Below, piece by piece: positions 24,038 to 32,280 of a stretch of DNA of 64,000 nucleotides. A model generated the notes under the pieces. It was not told the DNA's origin and made no database searches. It saw only the letters and a list, made by a program, of their open reading frames with translations. The translations under genes and the position numbers were made by a program. Position 1 is the first letter of the stretch. Every line of letters begins with the position of its first letter. This stretch comes from Nocardia sp. alder85J (GTDB lineage Bacteria > Actinomycetota > Actinomycetes > Mycobacteriales > Mycobacteriaceae): the NCBI RefSeq assembly GCF_020176955.2, contig NZ_JAIUCZ020000009.1, forward strand, positions 310,001 through 374,000. Reading direction: 5' to 3'.

Positions 24038-26773
24038 TCAGCCGACAGCGGCCTGAACACCCCCACCGGTCTCCAGCGGCTCGACGAGTTCCGGGTTCTC
24101 GCCCAGGTAGGCGCGGCGTACGACATCGCTGTGCCGGATGTCCGAGGGGGTACCTTCGGCGATCACGCGTCCGAATTCCAGGACGACCACCCGGTCGCTG
24201 TTGTCCAGCACCAGTTTGACGTCGTGCTCGATCAACAGCACGCCGATGCCCCAGTCGTCGGCCAGCCGCCGGATGAGACGGCCGAGTTCGGCGCTCTCGT
24301 ATTCGTCGAGGCCTGCCGCGGGTTCATCCAGCAGCAGTACCGAGGGGCGGGCCGCGATGGCCCGCGCGATCGCGACCAGTCGCCGGCGCGCGTACGACAA
24401 TTCCTCCGGCCGCTGGTGCAGCACATCGGTGAGTTCGAGTTCCTCGACGGCGGTGGACACGGTGTCGGTCAGCCGGGGAGTCCCCGCATGGAACAGGCCG
24501 GTGAGATAGGCCAGAAGATCTTGTTTCTCCGACGAGGCCAGCAGGTTCTCGCGCACGGTGAGATCGTCGAACAGCTCGAGGGACTGGAACGAACGGACCA
24601 GGCCGGCGCGAGCCCGGCGATGCGGCGGCCAGGCCGTGATGTCCTGCTGATCCAGGATGATCGCACCCGAATCCGGCCGGTTGTAGCCGGTGATCACATC
24701 GATGAGCGTCGTCTTGCCCGCACCGTTGGGGCCGAGCACCCCGACGACCTGTCCGGGCGCGATGGTCACGCTCACCTCCGTCAGCGCGGTGAAGGTACCG
24801 AAGGTCTGGGTCACCCCACGCACCTCCAGCGACTTGGCCGCCACCGCGGACCGTGGGCCCGGCGCGACCGTGAATCGTTGCTCGCCTGCCCACCGGGATC
24901 CGAGTCGGCGCAGTGGTTGCCACAGTTGGTCGACGAGGCCGTTCTGGTTGGCGATCAGCATGACTACCAGCACGATTCCGGTGAGCAGCGGCACGAACCT
25001 CGCGAAGCCGTCGTCCGTGGTGCTCGCGGCCGAGGAGGTGTCGAACAGCAGGACCGCGATACCTCCCGGCACCAGCAGTGCGCCGAGGACCGGGCCCCCG
25101 AGATATCCGACGCCGCCGATCACCGTGATGACGAGCACCGTGATCGACCGGTCCGGGACGAACAACTGCTGGTAGAGAACGGTGGGGTAGCTGAAGCCGA
25201 AGAGGACTCCGCCCACGCCGGCGATACCCGCCGACAGCACGAAGGCGTACAGCTTGTTCTGGAGAACGCTCACCCCGATCGCCGCGGCGGCACGCTCGTT
25301 GGTGCGGACGGCCAGCAGCCGGCGGCCGACTCGTCCGCGTCTGACTGTCGCGACCACCAGTGCGAGAACGATGAACCAGACCGCACACAGCAGGCTGTAG
25401 TTGTCCGCGTGCGAGATCGGGTCGACGTCGACGCCGAAGAAATGCAGGGAGGACGGCTTCGTCTGAAACTCGCCACCGGTGTAATCGCTGTTGCTGAACA
25501 GGATCTGGTGCAGCGCGAACCCGAGACCGAAGGTCACCACCGCGAGGTTGACACCCCGGGTGCGCAACGCGGGCAGACCGAAGAGCAGGCCGAGCACCAT
25601 GGCGCCGACCACCCCGGCGAGCAGCGCCAGTTCGAACGGCCAGCCCCGCGCGGCGGCCAAGCGGCCGGCCACGTATGCCCCCGCACCGCCCAGCGCGAAC
25701 TGCGCGAGCGACAGCTGCCCGGCATAGCCGGTGAGCACGACTGCCGACAGGCCGATGACGGCGAAGCAGATCGAGACGATCAGGGCGGGATACCAGTCGC
25801 CGGGCGTCGCGAATCGCAGCAGCGCGATGGCCGCCACCGCGATCGGAACGACCACGGCGGGATGCGCCCGGCCGGTCCCGACCCGGGGCAGGCGGTCGGC
25901 GGCGGTACCACGAACCGGCAGTCCCTTGCCGCGCACCACCAGGACGACGACGATGACCAGGAAGGGGACGGCGTCGGCGACGCCGGTCTGGTCGACATAC
26001 CGGGTGGTGAGCGCCTGGATGATGCCGATCGCCAGCCCGCCGGCGAGGGCGAGGTAGTAGGAACGGAATTGCGCGAGCAGCGCGGTCGCCAGTCCGCCGA
26101 CGATCAGGACGCTCATCTGCGCGATCGAGATGAAACCCGTGGACGTGGCCGGGAACAGGGCGCCCGCCAGCCCGGCCAGTGCTCCGCCCAGGCCCCAGGT
26201 CAGTGCGGCGAGCAGGTTCGGTGACCACCCCAGTGCCGCGGCGGCCCGCGAATTCTCGGCGGAGGCGGTCAGGGCGTTGCCGATTCGGGTCCGGAAGGTG
26301 GTGACCGACAACGCGACCACCACGACCACCGCGATGGCGACCAGGTAGAAGTTCTGCTTTCCGACGACCACATCGGAGGCGATCCGGACCGGTCCGGACG
26401 GCACGGGCAGCGGGACGGTCCGCTGTTCGGCACCGTATTCGAGCAGGACGCCCTGGATGAGGACGGTGAGCACGCCGAGGGTCGCGATCACGCGGGCCAG
26501 CGGGCTCGCCGTACGCAACGGCCGCATGACCAGCGCCTGCACGAGCAGTCCGGCGACGGCGGTCGCGATCACCGCCGCGCCCAGTGCCAGCGGCCAGGAC
26601 ATGTCGTGCTGGGTGCGCAGGTCCATCACGATGAAGGCCCCGAGCAGAGCGAACCCGCCGTGGGCGAAGTTGATGACGCCCGAGCCCCGGTAGATCAGCA
26701 CGAGCCCCGCGGCCAGGAGGACGTTGATCGCGCCGGTGCCGAGACCGATGAGGGCGAAGGTCGATACGTCCAT
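24038..26773 (-). CDS. Fused LivH-LivM-LivG: two permeases and one ATPase in one chain
   Basis: 911 residues. Residues 1-290 are a LivH-type permease (starts FALIGLGTGAINVLLAAGLV, then INFAHGGF); about 310-630 are a LivM-type permease (GYAGQLSLAQFALGGAGAY); about 660-911 are a LivG-type ATPase with Walker A GPNGAGKT (K687), LSYARRRLVAIARAI in place of a standard LSGGQ signature, and LLLDEPAAGLD. Normally these are three genes. ATG 26773 lies one base after the LivF stop. It imports branched-chain amino acids or a related hydrophobic acid or amide together with the two genes upstream. The signature loop deviates (SYARR), as known in LivG-type ATPases. Confidence 0.92.
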   Translation of the reverse strand: MDVSTFALIGLGTGAINVLLAAGLVLIYRGSGVINFAHGGFALLGAFIVMDLRTQHDMSWPLALGAAVIATAVAGLLVQALVMRPLRTASPLARVIATLGVLTVLIQGVLLEYGAEQRTVPLPVPSGPVRIASDVVVGKQNFYLVAIAVVVVVALSVTTFRTRIGNALTASAENSRAAAALGWSPNLLAALTWGLGGALAGLAGALFPATSTGFISIAQMSVLIVGGLATALLAQFRSYYLALAGGLAIGIIQALTTRYVDQTGVADAVPFLVIVVVLVVRGKGLPVRGTAADRLPRVGTGRAHPAVVVPIAVAAIALLRFATPGDWYPALIVSICFAVIGLSAVVLTGYAGQLSLAQFALGGAGAYVAGRLAAARGWPFELALLAGVVGAMVLGLLFGLPALRTRGVNLAVVTFGLGFALHQILFSNSDYTGGEFQTKPSSLHFFGVDVDPISHADNYSLLCAVWFIVLALVVATVRRGRVGRRLLAVRTNERAAAAIGVSVLQNKLYAFVLSAGIAGVGGVLFGFSYPTVLYQQLFVPDRSITVLVITVIGGVGYLGGPVLGALLVPGGIAVLLFDTSSAASTTDDGFARFVPLLTGIVLVVMLIANQNGLVDQLWQPLRRLGSRWAGEQRFTVAPGPRSAVAAKSLEVRGVTQTFGTFTALTEVSVTIAPGQVVGVLGPNGAGKTTLIDVITGYNRPDSGAIILDQQDITAWPPHRRARAGLVRSFQSLELFDDLTVRENLLASSEKQDLLAYLTGLFHAGTPRLTDTVSTAVEELELTDVLHQRPEELSYARRRLVAIARAIAARPSVLLLDEPAAGLDEYESAELGRLIRRLADDWGIGVLLIEHDVKLVLDNSDRVVVLEFGRVIAEGTPSDIRHSDVVRRAYLGENPELVEPLETGGGVQAAVG

Positions 26774-26774
26774 G

Positions 26775-27497
26775 TCAGGTCTCCTTGGAGATGTAGTGAG
26801 CGGCGATCTCGTCGGCGCGCGTCCGGAGTTCGGCGCCGGATCCGAACATCGCGACGCGGCCGCGATTGAGCACGTAGGCTCGGTCGGCGATCCCCAGCGC
26901 TTGGTGGACATGCTGTTCCACGAGCACGACAGCGGCGCCGCGGTCGGCAGCCGACCGCAGGACCGACAGCAGTTTCCGCACCACGATCGGCGCCAGGCCC
27001 AGCGAGAGTTCGTCGGCCAGGATCAGTTGTGGTTCGCCGGCCAGAATCCGGCCCAGGGCGAGCATCTGCTGCTGGCCACCGGACAGCAGTCCGGCTCGTT
27101 TGCCCAGGTGCGGTTCGAGTTCGGGGAAGAACTCGAGCGCGCGGGCCGGGGTACCTCGTCCGAGTCGCAGATTGTCCCAGCCGGTCAGTTCCATGAAGAC
27201 GCACCGGCCCTCGGTCAGGTACCCCAGGCCGCGCCGGGCGCGGTAGTCGAGGCGGTGGCGGCGGCCCAGGCCGAGCACCTCGACCGACCCACCCATCGGC
27301 GCCAGCTCACCGGCCAGCGTGAGCAGGGTGGTCGATTTGCCCGCGCCGTTGGCGCCGAGCAGGGCGACGACCTCGCCCGCGTGGACGGTCAGGTCGATGT
27401 CCTGGACCGCGGGTGTTCCGGCGTATCCGGAGGTGAGACCGATCGCGCGAACCACGGGTTCGCCGAGGGGGATCGCCGGTGATGACGTCGCACTCAT
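26775..27497 (-). CDS. ABC importer ATPase, LivF type
   Basis: 240 residues: Walker A GANGAGKST, signature LSGGQQQMLALGRIL, Walker B LILADELSLGLAP, H-loop LVEQHVHQAL. It forms the ATPase heterodimer with the LivG part of the fused protein. Placed between binding protein and fused protein; the stop is separated from the next ATG by one base, so translation is coupled. Confidence 0.93.
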   Translation of the reverse strand: MSATSSPAIPLGEPVVRAIGLTSGYAGTPAVQDIDLTVHAGEVVALLGANGAGKSTTLLTLAGELAPMGGSVEVLGLGRRHRLDYRARRGLGYLTEGRCVFMELTGWDNLRLGRGTPARALEFFPELEPHLGKRAGLLSGGQQQMLALGRILAGEPQLILADELSLGLAPIVVRKLLSVLRSAADRGAAVVLVEQHVHQALGIADRAYVLNRGRVAMFGSGAELRTRADEIAAHYISKET

Positions 27498-27532
27498 CTG
27501 AGTCTTCCTTGCGAAACGGTGGGGCTCGGAAG

Positions 27533-27563
27533 CTGTGCCGCACCGAATCCCGGTGCGGCACAG
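27533..27563 (-). terminator. Intercistronic hairpin between binding protein and LivF
   Basis: A perfect 13-bp stem (27533-27545 with 27551-27563), loop of 5, six bases after the binding-protein stop codon. It likely stops part of the transcripts or protects the 3' end of the binding-protein mRNA, giving more binding protein than membrane complex, as in other periplasmic-binding-protein operons. Confidence 0.65.
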
Positions 27564-27569
27564 TCTTGA

Positions 27570-28760
27570 TCAGCCCGCGAACAGAGCGGTGAGGTTCTCG
27601 AATCCACCGTCCTGGACGACCGCGCCGCCCTGCGCCTTCACGAAGACGATGTTCGGGTTGAACACCCGGTTGAGACCGGGTACCGGGAATTCCTTGGTGA
27701 AGTCGATCGGTGCCGTCACACCACCGGCGGTCGCGTTGGTGGTCTTGTCGAGGGCCGCGGTGACCGACGCCGCCGAGATATCGGTGGCGCCTGCGAGTGC
27801 CTGGGTCAGTACCTGATAAGAGGCCCAGGTGTTCTGGTTGTACGGGTAGGTCCAGTCGACCTTCTTCGACGCGGCCTTGGCCGCGTTCCACGCCGGATCG
27901 GTCGCGACCACGAAGTTCACCGCGGAGGTGGCGCCGTCGAGCGCGTCCCGGGCCCCGCTGAGGACCTGGTTGTTGAGGGCCCCCTGGAGTGCGTAGTACC
28001 GGGTCTTCTCACCGAGCGTCCGCGCGGCGGTCGCGAGCGCGACCACCTGGTCGTTGGGCAGACCGACGATGGCGCAGTCGGAATTGCCCGCCGACTTCGC
28101 GACGCTGCTGAAGTCGGTGGTGGTCGTGGGGACCTTGATGTGGCCGGCCGGCTGGCCCTTGGCACTGGCGATACCGAGGTTGATCAGTTGCGCGGCCTTT
28201 TCCGAGCTCGGCACGTCGTACAGCACCATCGAGATCGAAGCGCAGCCGTCCCGGCCGGCGCGGGCGCCGATGCCCGCGAACGCGGCCGCACCGGACACCA
28301 GCGGGTACGACACCTTGCTGGAGAGTTCTTCGGCAGAGAAGGCGGGGTCGCCGATCCACGGAATTCCGGCCTTCTCCAGAATCGGAACGATCGTGGAGCC
28401 GTTGGTGGTGAATCCGCCCAACACCGCGACCGCCTTGGCGCTGACCGCCTGACGTGCGCAGTCACCGGCCTGGTTGGCGTCGTTTCCGTCGTTGCACGCA
28501 ATGAGTTTCACCTCGTGGCCACCGAGCCCGCCGGCGGCGTTGATGGTGTCGACGGCCGCCTCCGCGGCGGTGACGATCTCGGGGGTGTTCATCGCCGCGG
28601 ACTTGACCGGCGCGATCGTCATGACGGTGACGGGGGCTCCGGTGAAGTTCTTCCCACCTCCCGCGCCTCCGTCGTGGGAGGTGCCGCCGCATCCGGCCAG
28701 TGCGAGAAGCAAGGTCGTTCCGGCCGCGAGATACCGCGGCCTGAAGATGGTCGAGGGCAT
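27570..28760 (-). CDS. ABC importer substrate-binding lipoprotein, LivJ type
   Basis: 396 residues. The signal peptide ends in the lipobox LAGC (C24). The mature chain is a type I periplasmic-binding fold (Peripla_BP_6): VTVMTIAPVKSAAMN, AAEAAVDTINAAGGLGGHEV, LIACNDGNDANQAGDCARQAV. Two cysteine pairs are likely exported disulfides. ATG 28760 is preferred over GTG 28781 because it gives a compact signal peptide; AGGAG stands 11 bases before it. First gene of the importer operon. The ligand could be a branched-chain amino acid, an amide or an aromatic acid. Confidence 0.9.
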   Translation of the reverse strand: MPSTIFRPRYLAAGTTLLLALAGCGGTSHDGGAGGGKNFTGAPVTVMTIAPVKSAAMNTPEIVTAAEAAVDTINAAGGLGGHEVKLIACNDGNDANQAGDCARQAVSAKAVAVLGGFTTNGSTIVPILEKAGIPWIGDPAFSAEELSSKVSYPLVSGAAAFAGIGARAGRDGCASISMVLYDVPSSEKAAQLINLGIASAKGQPAGHIKVPTTTTDFSSVAKSAGNSDCAIVGLPNDQVVALATAARTLGEKTRYYALQGALNNQVLSGARDALDGATSAVNFVVATDPAWNAAKAASKKVDWTYPYNQNTWASYQVLTQALAGATDISAASVTAALDKTTNATAGGVTAPIDFTKEFPVPGLNRVFNPNIVFVKAQGGAVVQDGGFENLTALFAG

Positions 28761-28834
28761 GGTGTGTCGAACTCCTGTCACGCGTAGCGGAACGGCACTG
28801 ACGTGACCTGAACCACCGGTAGATTGAGTGGCGT

Positions 28835-28870
28835 CAGACTAAAGTCTGTAGATAGTAAATCACAAGGCTT
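28835..28870 (-). promoter_or_regulatory. Putative promoter and small palindrome of the Liv-type operon
   Basis: Read on the minus strand, TTGTGA and TAGTCT are separated by 18 bases, an acceptable -35/-10 pair some 80 bases before the start codon. The 14-bp palindrome CAGACT-AA-AGTCTG (28835-28848) covers the -10, a good place for a repressor. Confidence 0.5.
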
Positions 28871-28921
28871 TAGATAAAAATCCCAAGAAAGTGGCGCTCA
28901 ACAGGCGGTATGCGACGGCAG

Positions 28922-29008
28922 CTAGATCACCGAGATAATCTAGATTCTTCGAATACCCCACTCGGACCCGCGTGGCAACATCCGAGTTCATATAGCTGTC
29001 AGCTATAT
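28922..29008. promoter_or_regulatory. Two palindromes in an AT-rich gap, regulator unknown
   Basis: The gap 28761-29183 has no supported gene. Besides the importer promoter it holds CTAGAT-N10-ATCTAG (28922-28943) and a perfect 19-bp palindrome ATATAGCTG-T-CAGCTATAT (28990-29008). The second is as good as a dimeric repressor site gets. It stands 230 bases from the importer start and is downstream of the ArsR gene, so its target is not obvious. GntR- or TetR-type binding is possible. Confidence 0.6.
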
Positions 29009-29183
29009 ACGAGGCCATCGAATTCGTCGGAGCGCCGACCCGTGTCGATCCCACGACGGCCTCGCGGTCACGCGACGATGATCGTCACGCCGCCGGGAAC
29101 GGCCCGGAACGGGTGGCGGCCGGAGCACTTCGAGCCGGGGCGCGCCGCCGCCGTGAATCCGGTTCCGGCGCACTGTGATTCGG

Positions 29184-29507
29184 TTACCGGGCGTCGGCGC
29201 CCAGTATCGCCTGTAGCAGGCCGGGGAAGCGGGCCTGTACCTCGTGGCGGCGCACCGTGACGATGCGCTTGCGGCCGTCGGCCACCGACCGGATCAGGCC
29301 CGCCTCCCGCAGCACGCGGTAGTGGTGCGACAGGGTCGGACTGCTCAGCTCCAGGCCGGCCTCGCCGACGAGGACGGCGCAGTCGACGGGCTCGGACCGC
29401 CGGTACAGCGCGGTCATCAACGCGCGCCTGCCGGGATCGGCCAGGGCGCTGAGAACGACGGTGAGATCGAAGGATTCGACCGCGGGCTCCGGCAGTGTGC
29501 GCGGCAT
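29184..29507 (-). CDS. ArsR-family winged-helix regulator
   Basis: 107 residues. Typical ArsR reading: LTVVLSALADPGRRALMTALYR, then the recognition helix SPTLSHHYRVLREAGLIRS and the wing VADGRKRIVTVRR. No CxC metal site is present, so it is probably not a classic metal sensor; the one cysteine (DCAVLVGEAG) could respond to oxidants. ATG 29507 has AGAGGAG in front; the longer frame to 29594 crosses the promoter. Divergent from an MFS exporter, with a palindrome between them. Confidence 0.88.
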   Translation of the reverse strand: MPRTLPEPAVESFDLTVVLSALADPGRRALMTALYRRSEPVDCAVLVGEAGLELSSPTLSHHYRVLREAGLIRSVADGRKRIVTVRRHEVQARFPGLLQAILGADAR

Positions 29508-29535
29508 CCGTGGCTCCTCTCGATGCGCTGATTCT

Positions 29536-29569
29536 TTGACGGTCATCGAATAATAACCTAGCCTTCGAT
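29536..29569 (+). promoter_or_regulatory. Promoter/operator of the ArsR-MFS pair
   Basis: TTGACG (29536-29541) and TAGCCT (29559-29564) are 17 bases apart, predicting a start at about 29571-29573, at the GTG/ATG of the MFS gene (leaderless). The inverted repeat ATCGAA (29545-29550), 13 bases, TTCGAT (29564-29569) overlays the spacer and -10, where ArsR would repress both genes. Confidence 0.65.
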
Positions 29570-29575
29570 AGTGTG

Positions 29576-30796
29576 ATGATTCGACAACAATCAAACGAAT
29601 TGGCCGGGTGGCGTCTCGTCACACTGGCCGTGGGCACGTTCGCACTCGGCGTCGACGGCTTCGTGCTGCCCGGGCTGCTGCCCCACCTCGCGGCCGGCCT
29701 GTCGGTGAGCGTCCCGGCCGCGGGCCAGCTGACCACCGCGTTCGCTGTCGCATACGCGGTCGGCTCGCCGGTCATCGCCACCGTGACCGCGCGATTCGAT
29801 CGGCGCACCGTCATCGGAACCGGGATGGGTGTGTTCCTGGCCGGCATGATCCTCCAGGCCGCCGGGCCGACCTACGGTCTCGTGCTGACCGGTCGCGTCG
29901 TCGCGGCGCTCGGCGCGGCGGCGTTCCAGGCCAACGCCTTCGCCGTGGCCGCCGTGCTGTCCCGCCCCGAACGCCGGGCCCGATCGCTCGCGGTGATCGG
30001 TGCGGGCTCGAGTCTCGCCGCGGTGCTCGGCGTTCCGCTCGGGCTGCTGATCGGGCAGTGGCTGGGGTGGCGCGGCACCCTGTGGGCCATCGCCGCGCTC
30101 GCCGCTGTCGCCGCGGTGCTGGCCACCGCGGTCCTGCCCGCGGTCACGCTGCCCGCGACCTCGTTGCGCGACCGGGTGTCGGTGCTGGTCGAGCGCCGTA
30201 TTCTCGTCCTGCTGGTCACCAGCGCGCTGGTGCTCGCGCCGGTCTACCTCGTCACGGCCTATACCGCCGCCCTGGTGGACGAGAGCACCTCGGCGGACAA
30301 CGCCGTGCTGGTCGCGCTGGTGGTGTTCGGCCTCGGCTTCTTCCTGGGCAATCGTCTCGTCGGACGATTCGTGGACCGATTCGGCTCCCTCACCGCACTC
30401 ACGCTCGCACTGGCGGTCACGATCGTCGCCACCGTCGTCCTCGCCGTGGCACAGCAGGTGTTCGGGGCGACCCTCGTCATCCTGTTCGTGCTCGGCCTCG
30501 CCGGATCGTTCCTGTTCATACCGCAGCAGAACCGGGTCTTCGTCGCCAGCGGCAATCTGGCCACTGTGGCACTGGCCATGAACGGCTCGATGAACTATCT
30601 CGGCACCGCCATCGGGGTGGCCCTCGGCGGTATCGTGCTGTCGGCCACGGGAATTCGCTGGCTCGCCCCGGCCGCGGCCGTTCTCGCCGCCCTCGTGCTG
30701 AGCATCACCGTGGCGACCGCGCCCGAGCGCCACCGAGCCGCGGCCAGCACCGGGCCGGCACCGGCGCCCGTCGGCCCTGGCCCGGCGGGCAGCTGA
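29576..30796 (+). CDS. MFS exporter, DHA1-like, 12 helices
   Basis: 406 residues with 12 predicted helices and short termini. Helix 1 reads VTLAVGTFALGVDGFVLPGLLP, the loop after helix 2 is TARFDRRTVIGTG (motif A), and helix 5 contains GAGSSLAAVLGVPLG (motif C of antiporters). Probably an exporter of a small drug or metabolite under ArsR control. GTG 29573 directly upstream is an equally possible start. Confidence 0.88.
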   Translation: MIRQQSNELAGWRLVTLAVGTFALGVDGFVLPGLLPHLAAGLSVSVPAAGQLTTAFAVAYAVGSPVIATVTARFDRRTVIGTGMGVFLAGMILQAAGPTYGLVLTGRVVAALGAAAFQANAFAVAAVLSRPERRARSLAVIGAGSSLAAVLGVPLGLLIGQWLGWRGTLWAIAALAAVAAVLATAVLPAVTLPATSLRDRVSVLVERRILVLLVTSALVLAPVYLVTAYTAALVDESTSADNAVLVALVVFGLGFFLGNRLVGRFVDRFGSLTALTLALAVTIVATVVLAVAQQVFGATLVILFVLGLAGSFLFIPQQNRVFVASGNLATVALAMNGSMNYLGTAIGVALGGIVLSATGIRWLAPAAAVLAALVLSITVATAPERHRAAASTGPAPAPVGPGPAGS

Positions 30797-30816
30797 GCGC
30801 GGCCCCGACCGGCGCG

Positions 30817-31722
30817 CTACTTGACGGCGCTGCCGGACCAGTCGGTATTGTGCACCAATTCGGCGTCGTCGCCAGTGAACGCGGCGGTCGCCCGCTGGTC
30901 GCCACGCAGTTCGGCGAGGAACCACGCCGTCGTGTATCCGAGGTCGGCGTCCGGCCGAGACTTGTCGGTCGGCATGGCGTGATCGGTGTCCTTGGCCACG
31001 ATACCGAGCGCCGCGTGCCCGGGAACGCTGTCGTAGTAGGCGGTCTCGGTGCGCGGTGAGGCGATCGCGGCATCGAAGGCGCCGCGGGTGCCGATCAGGA
31101 AGATCGGGGCGCGCAGCTGATCGGGATGGGTGCTGCACGCCGCGGCGGTCGGGCAATCGGAGTTCGGCCGGGACCACGCCTGGTCGGGAAGCGAGAAGGT
31201 CAGCACGGCCGCATAGCGATCCGGATCGTGCAGCGCCGCGTTCACCGCTCCCGCGGCGCCCTGTGAATGGCCGAACACACCGATGCGTGCGGTGTCCAGA
31301 CGACCGGACAGCTCGCCCGCTCCCGCGGCGTTCTGCGCGACCAGATAGTCTGTCCCGGCGTCGATTTCGACACCGCTGCCGGTATTCGACAGCTCGCTGG
31401 CGACGACGGTGAACCCGTAGGACGCCAATTGACCCAGCAGCCGGGTGTATTCACGAGGCGTCGAGGCGGTTCCGTTGCCCCAGCTGAGGATCGGGCTCGG
31501 GAACCCCAGGGCCGAATAGTCGGCCGGGCGCACGATGGTGAACCCGCGTCCCTGCTCATCGACGACGGTGCTGGTCGTCGTCGCGTACGGCCCTGCGGCA
31601 CTGTAGGAGGACTCGATCGTGTTCGCCCCGTCCGCCGCGGCGTCCGGCGCACCGCCCGCCACGATCGAGGCGCCGACGCCGAGGGCCGCCGAGACGGATG
31701 CCGTGATTGTGCTCATTCGCAT
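30817..31722 (-). CDS. Secreted alpha/beta hydrolase (lipase/cutinase-like)
   Basis: 301 residues from ATG 31722, with a signal peptide of about 30 residues (helix SAALGVGASIVAGGAPDAAA). The nucleophile is S153 in GVFGHSQGAAG; LSWGNGTASTPREYTRLL carries the oxyanion region; a late His (PGHAALG or TDHAMP) completes the triad. Four cysteines near SDCPTAAACSTHP probably form a disulfide, as expected outside the cell. The fold is that of polyesterase/chlorophyllase-type hydrolases. The start is uncertain: ATG 31716 is six bases on, and no clear Shine-Dalgarno is present. Confidence 0.8.
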   Translation of the reverse strand: MRMSTITASVSAALGVGASIVAGGAPDAAADGANTIESSYSAAGPYATTTSTVVDEQGRGFTIVRPADYSALGFPSPILSWGNGTASTPREYTRLLGQLASYGFTVVASELSNTGSGVEIDAGTDYLVAQNAAGAGELSGRLDTARIGVFGHSQGAAGAVNAALHDPDRYAAVLTFSLPDQAWSRPNSDCPTAAACSTHPDQLRAPIFLIGTRGAFDAAIASPRTETAYYDSVPGHAALGIVAKDTDHAMPTDKSRPDADLGYTTAWFLAELRGDQRATAAFTGDDAELVHNTDWSGSAVK

Positions 31723-32280
31723 ACCGAAGTCCAATTCTCCGAAAGCTGTTGGGAGAGTGTTCTTTCCGTGTACAATCCGATCCAGCCGGTACCTGCGGAC
31801 CGATCCGGAGGTGATCCCGGCCCGATCTGCTCGCTGCCGGGCCACTTGCTCTTACGACGTCGTCGGCCCACCGTACCGGCTCCGGAGGCTTCGCCGACAA
31901 CGGCGACACCCGGAATCCTCACACCTCCGGCCACCGGAGCGAGCACAATTGATGCGGTGGTGACAGCCAGAACGACGGCCGGATCCTGGAAGGCGAGAGG
32001 ACGGCAGACATGAACGGCCTCCTCGGCACGATTCTTCCAGTCATCGCATAACCACACCTGTCGGCATCGCGTAGCACGAAGCGGAAGACCAGACAGTGGA
32101 TGCCGCCGAACCGACCGTAGAGTATGTGGCCCGTCCGAGACGCCGGCTGCGTTCCAGGCTGTCCGCTACCACCGTGACCACGCCCGGGTGAGCTGGCGCT
32201 GCGGCGGGGTATGCGGTGGCTAGGATCCCAGGGGCGCGACGACTGAGCTCCGGGACCAACAGCACCGACAGGAGAGTTGT
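31723..32280. other. 558-base intergenic region
   Basis: It lies between divergent starts and has no gene I can support. A minus-strand frame at 31713-32057 encodes one hydrophobic stretch, but has no ribosome site and reads through the hydrolase promoter. A -10-like TAGGAT at 32221-32226 is the likely promoter of the symporter gene, 55 bases before its start. Confidence 0.45.

Noticed and set aside
24370..24420. Defective ATPase in the LivHMG fusion because LSGGQ is missing
   Set aside because: The signature reads LSYARRR, which is usual for LivG-type ATPases; Walker A and B are intact.
23930..26224. Plus-strand frame of 764 codons opposite the LivHMG fusion
   Set aside because: Arg/Gly/Asp/His-rich shadow of the real gene without ribosome site or domain; the minus-strand product has complete ABC motifs.
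28860..29054. 64-codon minus-strand frame upstream of the Liv-type operon
   Set aside because: Covers the palindromes and promoter region; no ribosome site and no recognisable domain.
31713..32057. Possible small membrane protein on the minus strand
   Set aside because: One hydrophobic stretch, but no ribosome site, and the frame runs into the start region of the hydrolase.
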